DNA from: Epiperipatus broadwayi
Lineage: Eukaryota > Onychophora > Udeonychophora > Euonychophora > Peripatidae
Assembly: GCA_028023455.1 (NCBI GenBank)
Contig: JAQFVV010000287.1
Location: forward strand, 1,054,001 to 1,118,000
Direction of reading: 5' to 3'
Length of the DNA: 64,000 bases
Shown: in pieces, positions 24,105-35,679 of the stretch
Layout of the letters: every line of letters begins with the position of its first letter
Position numbering within the stretch: position 1 is the first letter of the stretch
Notes under the pieces: model-generated
Told to the model about the DNA's origin: nothing
The model's database searches: none
What the model saw: the letters and a program-made list of their open reading frames with translations, nothing else
Position numbers and translations under genes: made by a program

Positions 24105-27100
24105 TCTAACATGGATTCAGTATTGTGTAATATAAATTTCTCACTTCAAATTAAATAATATATCATAATTTAGAATATTTTGATCAACAAGGAAACAAGA
24201 AGGATAAAAAATATTGTTTAAAAAAAAAACAAAGTCAGATATTAAAAGTTAATGTTTATTACCAATAATCCCATTCAATTATTACATCAACAATTCCATC
24301 ACTGGGGGTCTGGAGAAACAAATATGTGAGAACAATAGGCAATTTTATTCAAGATTGCACTATCCAAGGCAAATGAAAAAGAATGGTAATGTTATTGTTT
24401 TTAATCTATAAAAAATATTTTCCCAATGCATTCATTATAAAGTATAAGAATAAATACTAATAAAAGGTTTTGAAATGCTATTTTATAACATTCCATCATA
24501 TTCATTACTAATTATTAATATTGTCAATTAGCTGATTAATAATAATTCCCCCCCCCCCCTAATTTATATATTAAAAAAGTTATTGATTTTTATAAGATAC
24601 AACAATTACAAGTTTGTGTGAAATAGTATATTATATAAAATATTCTTAAGTCATACTGATTCATATTTCATATTCTTGGCATATTCAATTATTTATATAT
24701 TGCTTATATAACATGGTTCAGCCATTGATTAAACAAACTAATATAAAATATTTACTTACTATTCAGAACAATCAATTTTAATATTAAATGCGTTTTTATT
24801 AACTTGCCCTGTCTGTGTATGTTCCTGTCAGTATGACCACATTTTTGAATTTTTTAACAGTCAAAAACTCAAACTCACATCCTTATGCTTCCCAAGAACT
24901 CCTTAACAACCGAGACAATAGAAATATCACATTTATAGAATAAAATTTTATTAATGTTGATTTAACTCATACCTAATTAATTAAATTAATTTATAAGCCA
25001 ATACATAAATATTTTTATATAATAGATGATCACATGATATTTAAATTTAGAATTTGTTTGTTAGTAGGTGTATTTTTTACTTTCACAACTTATTATTAAA
25101 TTGTAATTTTTGTTTGATTTTTTTTTATAGTTTTAAGAATTTTTAAAAATAATATAATAAATATAACTAAAAAGTAAAAAATATGTAAAAAAATTGTTTT
25201 TTAAATAATGCTTTTACGAAAATAACTGGCTAAAAAGTAGAAAAATAAAATAATTAAGTTCTCGGTTAATTTGCCATTCTTGAAAAATATGAGATCTTAA
25301 GAATCTGCCATGTTATAAAACACTTGAAAATTACAAAAATATTGTCAGCATCTGAGGCTCAAATAAATCATAAAAATCAAATGACAATATTCCTGCAATT
25401 TCCAATTGTTTTATAATAAGTCTAGATTTTTACGATCACTGATATTTTCTAAAAATGGCAAATTAACCGACAAGCAGATTACTTTATTTTTCTACTTTTT
25501 AGTGCATTGTTTTTTAAAAATTTTTTTTGCATATTATTTTTTTACTTTGTTCAGTAATCAATTGAAAAGCAGAGATGGAAAAATATTTTCATATTAATTT
25601 ATCATCTAGATTTAAATGCGTAACAAACTCTGGATATTGGGAAGTGTTGCTGTAATTTAAGAAACAACATTAATTATCTAAAAATCAAGCAGGTTTTCAT
25701 ATAGAACTTTAAAAAAAGGATAGTTGACTTCAAAACAAGTCCCATGTACATCAGTCACTCTGCTATTAGTGCAAAATATGTTCAGTTAAAAAAAAGCTAC
25801 AAGTGTGAAAACTATTACGTATTGTATCTGATTGCCAATGTTTTGTTGTAACTAGTTATTCACTTATTTCTCAAACTTATACAAGAAGTCTGACCATCAG
25901 AAAGATTTTAATATACTACCAATTCATTAAAATAAAATATGTCTAATATAAGCAAGATTTAATGCGTATTAGATTCATGTAGCTTATAATAATAATAATT
26001 TCTAAAACATTAAAAGTGCAAAACAGCCTTTAAATAACTGCTTGTAAGTCACAGATATCTCAAATAACCTCTCACAGAGGAATAATAATAAAAAAGACTT
26101 TCCAAGTGCGGGACAATGAAATGAGGATTCGAGTGAATTTCTATTCTTATTTTACTATCTATCTAAGAATAATTAGATACTATTTTACCAACCAGTATTG
26201 TTTAAAAAGCTGATTGTCTACAGGCCAATTATCTAGAAAATCCCATGCTGTTGGTAAAAATCTTCAAGTTTATGCAGCCTGAATTTGAACCCAGGTTAAA
26301 AAAATAAAACATTACTTAAAACATCTGGGCACTACAGAAATCATAGCTATAGTGCAGTTTTTATTATTTAATATTTATTAATTGTAATATATTAGATTTT
26401 TTTATTATCATCAATATCTAAATTGATATTTATTAAACAAATAGAATAATAGAAAAAAAAACAAACCAATATGTGCACTTTATAAATATTTAAATTTACA
26501 TTTATAAATATAAGAGAAATGTTTTGAGTGACTATTTACAAGAGGCAACAATTGTATTGATCAATCTTCTTCAATAGATATTAGATTAAGCTAATATTTT
26601 TGAATTTGATAATTGATCAGGAAATATGGTACTATTAATGACGTTTCCTTAGTTTGAATCAAGGACTTAACCAAGAGGAAAAAAATAATAAACACAAAAT
26701 TCACACATATAAGTAATTAACAAATTATCAAAGTGAATCCTAGTATTCTTTTACAGTCCATATTTTAAATAATAGTGAAAGCTAATCAATATAAAGAATA
26801 CAGATTTAATCATTAATACTATCAAGATGTGCAAGATTTCTCTGCTTTTTATTACTATTCAAAATAGCATTGTCAATAATAATCATCATCATCCTCCTCC
26901 TTCTTATTAGCAATTTATATACGTTATTTGTTTTATTGGATTTTCATTTTGGAATAATAGATGCAGTCACATGATTTAATCTGTTAATTATAATTGATTA
27001 TAATTATTAAAGCATATCTTGTCAAAAATAATTAACCAAATTGTTTTTAAATCTGAAAAATAAAGCATCAAAGTAATCTTGATGAACCTTTAATATCAGA

Positions 27101-28190
27101 GTTCACATTTAGCAATCAATATTTTGCAGAGACAATTCCTAATCAATATATATATATATATATGAAAATAGATAAACTGTAAAAAAAACCATAGTTCTCT
27201 TACATATATGCATTAAAGATTTTAGGAATCTAGTATAAGTGCATTCACCTATTATACTCAAGATCTAGGCTTCAAGTCTGCCAAAAGTTTAAAAATTTTC
27301 CAATTAAGATTATGCTCTTTTTTCTAAATAGCTATCTCAGTATTGATCAACAAAAGAGATTAAAATAAAAAAGGAAAATTGTAAATTCTCATGACATGAA
27401 ATTTGATTGTTTGGTGAATACTGCTTTTTCTTAACCTTTTCTCTGTAAAAATATACTGCAGAAACTAAATGCCAAGCAGTCAAATTCACCATTTGACAAT
27501 AGTATATATAACTATTTTTTATTTTGCTCATTAGAACCAGAAAAGACTTTAATAAGAATTATCAATTAAAAGAAGAGATAAATGAAAAAACTACAGGCCA
27601 CACCTTCCTATCAACAACTGCCAAGATAATATGCACAGAAAGAAACGACGCTAAACACAAGGTCAAAGAGCTTCATATATAGCAAGCGACCCCACAGTTA
27701 TAAACAGAAGAGAAGCTTGCTTTGAATTTCCAAAAAATGGATGCTATAAGCAATTTGCATAAATTTACATAAGGCTTTATCACAAATATCTCTCAGTAAC
27801 GAGCTATGATTATGGGAACTTAGATTTCCAGAGAGCGCGCAGACTGATAATTTAGGATTATTAATTATATAGCTTCATTACATGTGCGTGAAGTACAATT
27901 ATAGAGTTATATACACCTAATGTAAAATAGGGAGTGTACCAATAGCTCTAACAAGCTTTTATTGATAACTACTAAAGAAAAATCCTATAAAATCTCTATC
28001 TAGAATTATTCCCATTCTCAGACCGATCGGTCTCAAGTTTATGGCTCACGTCAGTGAAGAGCTAGAACATTCAGGCAGTAGATCAAAAATATACCTAGCT
28101 ACATTTTCTTACTATTTTTAATTATTTACTTACTAATACACAATATTATCTGAATATTGTTTATTACATATAACCATAATGAAGACAATT
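24105..28190. other. No gene recognised
   Basis: About 4 kb of A+T-rich sequence including a run of 13 C at about 24547-24559 and a TA run near 27150. Weak family-A similarity around 28000-28060 (TCTCAAGTTTATGGCTCACGT) is too decayed to call. No coding signal seen. Confidence 0.5.
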
Positions 28191-28199
28191 ATTATATGT

Positions 28200-28292
28200 T
28201 AATATATTTATAAACAGAGCAAAACTCTCCATACAGTATTGCCACCTGTGCGAGTATAGGAAATGTGATCATGTGATGCTAATATATTTATA
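28200..28292. mobile_element. Family A short element with 13-bp target duplication
   Basis: TAATATATTTATA occurs at 28200-28212 and 28280-28292. Between them are only the two family-A ends, GCAAAACTCTCCATACAGTA and GAAATGTGATCATGTGATG, joined with the body deleted, as in the 6235-6320 copy. Confidence 0.8.
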
Positions 28293-28299
28293 TAAATGC

Positions 28300-29360
28300 A
28301 AACAAAAAATATGTATTAAATTAAAAAATTTACAAAAGTTGATGTATTAATTTTATATATTCTGAAAAATTTGGAAAGATGTGTAAATGTAATTAAAGGT
28401 CCAGCAAAAATTAGGTGGAAAATGGGCATTATTAAATAATTGGAAGATTTAAAAACTATGGTAGAATTGTGAATGAAAATCTATATAAAAAGGAAGACGG
28501 GAAAGAATATTTATTTGTTTACATATGTACATAAAAATATATGAATATGTATTTATAAATTTTTTAAATATATATTTATTTTATTTATTTATAGATTTAT
28601 ATGTACAATGTTAATTATGTTGTTGAAGATGAATAATGTCCAATAGGTGGAGTAAATGTAATTAACTTGTCATGTGATGTATAAAACATTATATCTTGAA
28701 AAAGTCTCAATAGGAGATGAAAGCCAAATTGATAATTAAATAATTACAAATAAATTAGTTGTTTGTTTAATCTTATTTAGATTGATTATTATACATAATT
28801 ATATTATTTAAAAAAAATCTAGTTTATAGTATTATTACAATTTATATATACGTACTATTCTTATTAAAAGCATCTGTGTTACATAAGTGCATGCTGAAAA
28901 ATATGTTACACTTATAATTCAATAAATAATGTATTTTATTTTAGGCTATGTATGATCTACATGAGAAGGGCTTAGAACAAAATATAGTATATACCAAAGT
29001 ATTACTAAAAATACTATAAACAGTTTGTGTTTGCTTAAATTATATATGCTATCTTATTTTGTTCTGGTATACCTACATAATAAATGTTAATATATTATTC
29101 TGTGATTAGTGGATATCCAAATCAGTTTTTCATTGTGGGTACAGGTGTGAACTGAGTTATGGCCATCTAATTTGTGACTAAGGAAACATAGAATCCACAT
29201 GTGTTGTGTCAAGAAGTATCTGATGACTGTAATAGTTGTACATATTTCTGTAATTAATTCATCCTGAAACAAAACAAAACAATCACATCAGTATTGATAT
29301 ATCACAATACATATATTTAATAATATAATACATATATATATATATACCTGATTGCTAATA
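28300..29360. other. No gene recognised
   Basis: A+T-rich sequence. The minus-strand frame at 29087-29272 has no motif. Confidence 0.5.
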
Positions 29361-29367
29361 TCTGAGC

Positions 29368-29557
29368 ACTTATAGTATATATGTGTAGAGATGATAATCT
29401 GGACCAACTGATGATTGCTGGTTTAGCATGAAATACATATATTGGTTATTATTTATCTTTTCAACATATATATATGTTTAAGTTTATCAGTGTTATTAGA
29501 TAGAGTGGAGAGTGGTGGATCATGTGAAAGTCTGTGCTCATATACCCTATATATTAT
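29368..29557 (+). repeat. Family B repeat, 3' portion
   Basis: Starts near TATATGTGTAGAGATGATAA and runs through GGACCAACTGATGATTGCTG, TTATTTATCTTTTCAACATA and GTGAAAGTCTGTGCTCATAT, matching the 3' two-thirds of the copy at 13345-13655. The terminal tRNA-like box is altered to GTGCTCATATACCC, as in the copies at 47745-48656. Confidence 0.75.
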
Positions 29558-29585
29558 TGTTTAGATTGTAAAAAAAAAAATCACA

Positions 29586-29879
29586 TTGTGTGATAATAGT
29601 TTTCTACTGATCTCATTCCATTATGCATCTTGCTTCCGCCATCTTTATATATCGGGGGTCTCACAAATTATTAACTGCAATAAATCCTGTTCATCCTTTA
29701 TTGAAAAATGCATAATAGCAAGTAAATGGTTTCAAAACAATATCATGGAGCCACAAAAGACGAAGATAAGGGAAATTGATCTTGATACGTTGCGCAAACA
29801 ATTCAAATTCCAATCTTTTTATTATTTTTTAAAAACTTTATTGTCTTTTTCAGTTGCTTTGCAAATTGTTTATCAATGA
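29586..29879 (+). other. Unrecognised 97-codon open frame
   Basis: The frame begins at an apparent non-ATG start and encodes a Cys-rich first half and a Lys-rich second half. I do not recognise it. No neighbouring exon or splice signal supports it. Its codon use reflects local A+T richness, so chance is the likelier explanation. Confidence 0.15.
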
Positions 29880-30137
29880 TTGCTAATTACAATTATGAAG
29901 TGACAGAGTGGATGATTTAGACTAGAAGTAAAGCGTCAGGTGACAAATTGCTTATTTGCTAAAATGAATTTGAATGTATATAAAAGTCTGATTTTATAAA
30001 ATAATCGCAATTCAGACTTATTTCTATACCAGAAAAATTAAAAGAGAAACAATGTCGGTACTTATCAGATTTTTTTCTTCATCGTTTCCTTTAAAAATTA
30101 CTGTTTAATTATGTTACGAATAATATAATTAAATTAT

Positions 30138-30258
30138 AACATCAATTTTTTTTTTTTCCCCATGTGTCAAAGCATCGGCTGGGAAGCGAACCCGGGACAA
30201 CTGCTTATAAAGCAACTGTGCTGACCACTCGGCCACCAACGCTTGACAACATCAATTT
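30138..30258 (-). mobile_element. tRNA-derived SINE with 11-bp target duplication
   Basis: AACATCAATTT flanks the insert (30138-30148 and 30248-30258). On the minus strand the head reads GCGTTGGTGGCCGAGTGG (A-box region), then CGGGTTCGCTTCCCAGC (B box), then GATGCTTTGACACATG and an A tail. It resembles the heads at 44900 and 53394. The B box fits the consensus closely, so the head may once have been transcribed by RNA polymerase III. Confidence 0.88.
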
Positions 30259-30557
30259 AATTTTCTAATGAAAAAATAATAATGACATTCATTATGTAAT
30301 ATAAAAAGTTTATTTTTTAATTTTTTTTTTTTGTCATTTTGTTAATATTAACTTTTTTTTTTATTGCATTTAAATTACACGTAAACCTTAATTTTTATAG
30401 TCTATCCTCTTTTTTTTTAAAAATTAAATAATAATTTTATCCATATTTAGTATTCAACAATTATCTTTTATTATTGCTGAATGATAGAAAAATAAAAAAA
30501 ATATTTTCCAAACAACAATTAATTTTTTCAGGCTCAATTTAAATTATATGTGACAAT

Positions 30558-30781
30558 ATATTGGACTATTTTCACCATCTATGATTAAATATTGAATGTA
30601 TAGAAAATTTTAAACTTTATTTAAACGTTTCAAATACAAACTTGTTAGTAATAACACACAAACTTGTGTGTTGTTTATTTGCGTGTTATTGCTAACAAGT
30701 TGTATTTGAAAAGTTTAAATAAAGTTTACATTTTTTTATACATTCAATAATTAATGATAGATGATGAAAATAGGCCAACAT
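30558..30781. repeat. Penelope-like terminal sequence in inverted pair
   Basis: Two arms of about 100-110 bases form an inverted repeat centred near 30662, with mirrored blocks AACTTTATTTAAACGTTTC and GAAAAGTTTAAATAAAGTT. The right arm, continuing across the hAT insertion to about 32175, matches 33605-33760, which lies just downstream of the hammerhead core of the Penelope-like element. This is therefore a pair of its terminal sequences in head-to-head orientation. Confidence 0.7.
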
Positions 30782-30784
30782 ATC

Positions 30785-32144
30785 TAATATACCAGGGATT
30801 GGCAACCTTTTAGTGGTTATCGTGCCAAATCTATGTTACAATGTTATTCCATGTGCCGACATAATTTTATCAATTCTTTTATATATAGTATAAAAATTGG
30901 TCTAGTTATAATGGGCTTCAAAATTATATATTTTTAAAGCCCATTATAATCAGATCTTATATTGGTTGGTCATTTAATATTTTAAAATACATAGGACCTT
31001 ATGGGAAAAATATGTTTTGTTAAATTATATTACATTCAAACGATATGTTTAAAATTTGCTTTAGCATGAAGAAAATTCATCCCGTTAGTGATTAAAAAAA
31101 TGTGCATTGTTTACAAAATTGCTGATGTATAAAAGTGCTGGTTCAGCACAAAATATGTATATTGGAGATCATTTATCTTTTTCACATGTGTGTGGTTGTG
31201 TGCATCAATTGTATGAGATACAGTGGATAGCAGAAGGAAGCTTGAAAGTCTGTTCAAATCTCCTAAAATTACGATTAACATATATAATTCAGAATAAGCA
31301 AAACGCCTTTAACTTTCCATTGTTTATTTTAAAAAGCTGATTAATTAACTCTAACAAAATAAAACAAGCATTCGTCAAAAATGTTTCCAAGAAACTCATT
31401 TTTGTGATATAAAAAATCAAATCGAAATTAGAAGTTTTTCATATATTCTTTTTTTTTTTTAAACTATGGATATTTGGAATTTTTCTTTATGAGAGATTTG
31501 TTTTAATTACACAATAGACATTAAAAAAAAAAAAACATTGATTTTTAACTTCTTTGAGATTCTGAACGATATCGTCTCATGTATTTGCGGACTTAATTCA
31601 CGCATTAACCCGATTATCACCAAATATAAACTTTTTAAATAAATGTACCAAAACTTAAAATGTATTATTATATAACTACGAATAAAAGTTTTTCAAATGA
31701 ATTAATCGATACAATATTCTGCCTGAACATAAATTTATTCTAAACACATAGTTGAGTAAAAAAGTATCAATGGTCAATTGACTGTCAAAAAAAAAAAAAT
31801 TCAAGCAAAATTAATCCTCCCTGGGGAAAAAAAACAATTTCCACCCCACTTAGTTTTTAAATTAAATTACTATATATACTAGATAAGTTCACTTAGTTTT
31901 TATCTTTATTGAAAATAGCTAAGATCGAAATGTACATTAACTGTACAAAATAACTAAATTAAACTGAATCATGATTTCCATTTACATGTGAGTCGCGTAT
32001 GCAAAATGTAGTTGATGGTGCAAACACGTGCGCTGTAATTAAAAAAGATTTTTTTACTATTTAAATTTAATCAGTGCCATTGATAATTGTTATGTGTACC
32101 ACACTTGGCACATGTGCTCTACGTTGCCGACCCCTGTAATATAC
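30785..32144. mobile_element. hAT-type non-autonomous transposon, 1.34 kb
   Basis: Element 30793-32136 has ends CAGGGATTGGCAACC and GGTTGCC-like GTTGCCGACCCCTG, flanked by the exact 8-base direct repeat TAATATAC (30785-30792 and 32137-32144). Near the ends, GTGCCAAATC and GATTT/GGCACATG motifs are also mirrored. No transposase frame is present. The element is interrupted by a family-B repeat at about 31128-31262. Removing the element rejoins sequence that matches the Penelope-like region at 33690-33760, confirming the boundaries. Confidence 0.88.
31128..31262 (+). repeat. Family B repeat nested in hAT element
   Basis: Begins GTATAAAAGTGCTGGTTCAGC and runs through TTATCTTTTTCACATGTGTG to GTTCAAATCTCC. 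Its presence inside the hAT element dates its insertion as later. The open frame 31107-31340 reads through it and is not a gene. Confidence 0.75.
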
Positions 32145-32179
32145 CATCACAAATCTTCAGGTAAACACTCAATTTGAAT

Positions 32180-33430
32180 TTCAATTTCAGCCTACAATTG
32201 TTATAATTTCAATTAAGCTATCAGTTTTATTATTTTTACACTGGAATAAATTTTGCTCTTAATTTGGTGAATATGAAATTAGTTTAATCGCTCAGTGAAT
32301 CAAAGATTTCTGGGTTATATGTGCTCTTATCTGGTTTAGTTACAAAATTGATATCTGTATCTCAATTTTTATAATATTTTACTGGTTCTAAATAGAGCTG
32401 AATATCCATCTGTTATTCTAATGATGCTGGAAATTTTTGTCAGATAATTTTGACAGCTATCCAAACACTGGTCAATAATAGGGTATTATTATTATTAAGT
32501 TTACAGTAAACATTCTACGTTAATTTTCATCAAATAAATGTCAACATATGGATTGATCCTATGGTTTAATTTTACCATTATCAAATATTACAACTTTTAA
32601 GTTTTTATTTTAATATGAGCAGTCTGGTAGCATTACAAAACACAAATTTATCACTATCAGAGACAAGTCTTTTCTTCTTCTTACAAAAACAATAAATATA
32701 TTAGATTTATAAATAGGAAGACATTTATGTTACAGTTCTATCTAAAATATTTTGAATTCTGTGCAATTTCTGTAATCTAAATCTTTGACTCAATTATTTA
32801 AACTAATGATTTCTAATCTTTTTGTGTTGAAAACCCATTTTTCTAGCTCTTTTTGATTGCGTTACCACCAACATATATAATATTACAATGTATTTTATTA
32901 TTTTTTTCAGTAAATGAATAGATCTATATATGTTGGTGATTGAAATACAAACACAGTTTTCATGGATTGTTTCAGTGTTGGTAAAGGGGGGGGGGGGTAT
33001 GGAAGCAAGTAAAATTGACTATCTAAACAAAAGCATAAGCAATCGTTCCTTTATTTGAAAAAGGATATCATAAATCAAGAATTATATTTATCTTTCAATT
33101 GTTTAGAAAAATGAAAAAGCAAATGAAAATAAATAATTTTTTAAAATAAAACCTGTTTTATCAAAAACTTAACATAATGGAGTAGTAATAAGAGTTGTTT
33201 GAAATGTGAATAAAAACTATCTATCTAACTTCCAGTTTTATTTCTTAATGATTTTTGTTAATTTTTTTTTTTTTACTTATAATAATTTTAAAAATGTTAT
33301 ATATATATAAACACAAATAATGAATATTACAATGATTTATATATATAAAAAAAAGTAAAGTGCTAAAAAAAAATATATAGTATTTTTGGTAATAATATTC
33401 ATATAGTTAATATATCAAATTTCTACTATA
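32180..33430. other. No gene recognised
   Basis: A+T-rich sequence with a run of ten or so G at about 32988. No coding or repeat signature identified. Confidence 0.5.
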
Positions 33431-33440
33431 TGTTGCCTTT

Positions 33441-33531
33441 GACAGAATAGCTCAGTTGGTAGAGCGTTTGCCTTAAATTCGATATTCAAGAATCTAAAGT
33501 TAAGAGTTCAACTTTTAAGCGAATATTGTCA
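33441..33531 (+). promoter_or_regulatory. tRNA-like block with A box
   Basis: TAGCTCAGTTGG at 33448-33459 is a perfect A box, followed by TAGAGCG completing a D arm. GAGTTCAACTT at 33504-33514 is a degenerate B box at tRNA-like spacing. The acceptor stem does not close well, so this is not a tRNA gene. It may serve as an internal RNA polymerase III promoter for the ribozyme-bearing transcript. Confidence 0.5.
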
Positions 33532-33542
33532 CTGTGCATATA

Positions 33543-33600
33543 GGCCAGCAACACCTGAAGAAGAGTAGAGAATAATACTACTCGAAACATTGTGTAATTA
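33543..33600 (+). ncRNA. Hammerhead ribozyme core
   Basis: CTGAAGA at 33555-33561 fits the conserved CUGANGA. Stem II is GAGTAG (33563-33568) with CTACTC (33578-33583), six perfect pairs. GAAA follows at 33584-33587. A minimal stem III can form between ACA (33587-33589) and TGT (33093-type position, 33593-33595), leaving GTA with cleavage after 33596. Stem I, formed by bases before 33555 and after 33596, is not evident, so activity is uncertain. Hammerhead motifs of this minimal kind are established in Penelope-like elements. Confidence 0.65.
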
Positions 33601-33837
33601 CTAACTTGTCTATTTGTGTGTTATTACTAACAAATTGTTTGTATTTGAAAAGTTTAAATTTTTCTATACATTCAACACTCACTCATAATGATGGAAATAA
33701 TCCAACATATCACATTTTATAATATGCCATCACTACAAACCTTCAGACAAATACGAAGTATTTGGTATGGACCCAATGCTATGTTGAAATTTAGAAAAAT
33801 TATGTCTAAAACTGGCTAAAGTAGAAAATCATTTAAC

Positions 33838-34283
33838 TTTCTTATGTAAATCAGAAGTTAAAACCTCCTATTTCCTCCGAGAGAGCTGAGAAAATTATTC
33901 AGAGAGCAAATGAGGCCTTATTGAGAGAAAGTATAAAGGTTCAACAGTTTACCAAGTATCAAACATTGCATTCTATTAGAAATGTGGAATCATTCCTACA
34001 AAACAAAGTTACAGATGAAGATTTCTCAAGAATTTGTCAAGCAGTGAACAGATCATGTTGTAAGTTACATGGAAGGATAAAAGAACTTCAGAAGAAGAAG
34101 CTTGTACATCTACATGTGCAAGTAAAAAGTCATAATGCAACTAGTCTATCATCATCATCAGTGAAAAATCTTAGTTCTAAACATCTTACAGATTGTGAAT
34201 TATCAGTTCTTGAAAAAGGTTTGAATTTTGCCATTACACCATCTACTGTTCCATTATTGGATATCATTGGACCCAAAACTTGA
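33838..34283 (+). pseudogene. Penelope-like reverse transcriptase, N-terminal part
   Basis: The frame is open from 33838, well before its first good ATG. It contains a charged helical segment (SERAEKIIQRANEALL) and then SSKHLTDCELSVLEKGLNFA, the conserved block just ahead of the fingers domain in Penelope-like reverse transcriptases. It ends at a stop at 34281-34283. Further family similarity continues in other frames to about 34560: LPADKGISVI, PLRPIVSSRNSPCLNLS and LAYRTQSIIRDSKHL. The catalytic YxDD region is absent. The element is therefore dead, truncated and frameshifted. Identification rests on the order of these blocks. Confidence 0.78.
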
Positions 34284-34685
34284 CTCTAAAAGAAGCAGAA
34301 GAGTTAACAGGATATATCTATAGGCATTCTTCCTGCTGACAAAGGTATTTCAGTGATTCAGACAAAAAAAAATTAACTTCGTATTTCAGCAAGATTCCTC
34401 ACCTGTATAAAGACAATGTTCCATTAAGACCTATTGTTAGTTCTAGAAATTCACCATGTCTAAATTTGTCAAGATTTCTTCTCAAAGTTCTTAGTTCCTT
34501 AGCGTATAGGACACAGTCTATCATCAGGGATTCTAAGCACTTGAAATAACTGCTAATGTTCTTTTGAAATCACTTTGTTTTGTAACTCACATATGTATTC
34601 TTCAGTTCTTTTTTTGAAAATTATTTAATTAAAAACTTATCATAAAACTTTTAAGAAAAGTTATATATATATATATATTTTAATT

Positions 34686-35678
34686 TAAAAAATGGTAAAA
34701 CTGACTTTTAGCGGCCACAACCTTTCATCCTTTATTTTTAAAAAATTGAACTATATTTTATTCGTACTATGTAATTGTAAAGTATATCTAACTATAAATG
34801 TATTTTTTACATGAAGGTTAATAAAAAAAAAAAAAACTTACATTTTTATGTGTAGTTTTGAGCTATGCACATGAAATTCCGGAAAACGGTGGCATTTTCG
34901 TGCATAGCCCTAAATGCAAATTCCTGCAGGTAGGATGAAAACAAAGCTCTGCTGGTACCAAATTTACGCTTTGCTCTCATCCACATATTTTCCACATTCT
35001 TAGTGTGGATAAGTTCGTTGTCTGGGTCAACAAGGTTGTCTTGGTGGATGATGACAGAGTGAAGGTATATCCATTATCTAGAATGCTTATATTGCTATAT
35101 GCATGCCAGCTGTCAGTGATTATATGCGTACCAGATAAAATGTGTTGCTGTATGAGCAGTTCCAGAGTGGCAGCTGATTTATCTTCAGTTTCTGTTAAAA
35201 ACACTTTCTTGACCGAGACTCTCTCTATCCCACTAAATACCTAATGGTCTTCTCTCATCCCCCTATGGTGTTTTACGCCTCGTCAATCTCTCTATTAACC
35301 ATGTTTTGCCATTGTCATCAAATCTGCCAACAAGTGCAGGATTTCTGTCGAAATATATAGCACATTCTTCTCAGCAAAAATGTCACCAGTCTATGACCAC
35401 TCATTCGTTAACATCAGTCTTGTGAACAATAAAGTGCATTGGCAAATTATTTTAAGTTTTGCCACATGTGAGCATTAATATTTAATAGTTTATAATTTAG
35501 CTCAAAATTGCACATAAAAATGTAAGTTTTTTTTATAAACCTTCATGTAAAAAAGTACATATATATATATTTCATATTTTACTTTACAATTATATATTAC
35601 GAATAAAATATAGTTCAATTTTTTAAAAATAGAGGATGAAAGGTTGTGGCCGCTAAAAGTCAGTTTTACCTAAAAAAT
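34686..35678 (-). mobile_element. Merlin-type DNA transposon with long inverted repeats
   Basis: Element 34694-35670 (977 bases) is flanked by the 8-base direct repeat TAAAAAAT (34686-34693 and 35671-35678). Its ends are near-perfect inverted repeats for about 40 bases (GGTAAAACTGACTTTTAGCG) and recognisably inverted for about 180 bases. The minus strand encodes a transposase remnant of the IS1595/ISXO2-like DDE group. This transposase type and an 8-9 bp duplication define the Merlin superfamily. Confidence 0.88.
34870..35290 (-). pseudogene. Merlin transposase remnant
   Basis: In the 34977-35204 frame, EDKSAATLELLIQQHI and GTHIITDSWHAY match the segment around the second catalytic Asp of ISXO2-like transposases. 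Downstream (below 34990), in a shifted frame, NVENMWMRAKRKFGTSRAL matches the ENMW-R-K block that follows the last catalytic residue. Upstream, beyond about 35205, only scattered similarity remains, and the first catalytic Asp was not located with confidence. At least two frame changes and stops break it. The full family protein is around 270-340 residues; less than half is readable. Confidence 0.78.
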
Positions 35679-35679
35679 T

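Larger units (their letters stand above)
33438..34560 (+). mobile_element. Penelope-like retroelement, 5' part
   Basis: A non-coding leader with a tRNA-like block (33441-33531) and a hammerhead ribozyme core (33555-33596) is followed by a reverse transcriptase N-terminal region (33838-34560). This order, terminal repeat with ribozyme then reverse transcriptase, is known for Penelope-like elements. The reverse transcriptase is cut off about 34560, before the catalytic core and GIY-YIG endonuclease. Leader sequence recurs at 30558-30781. Confidence 0.8.

Noticed and set aside
28000-28110. Additional family-A body fragment
   Set aside because: Similarity limited to a short stretch with many differences; not separable from chance by eye.
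29586-29879. 97-codon plus-strand open frame as a gene
   Set aside because: No motif, no exon signals, no neighbouring coding sequence; composition matches background.
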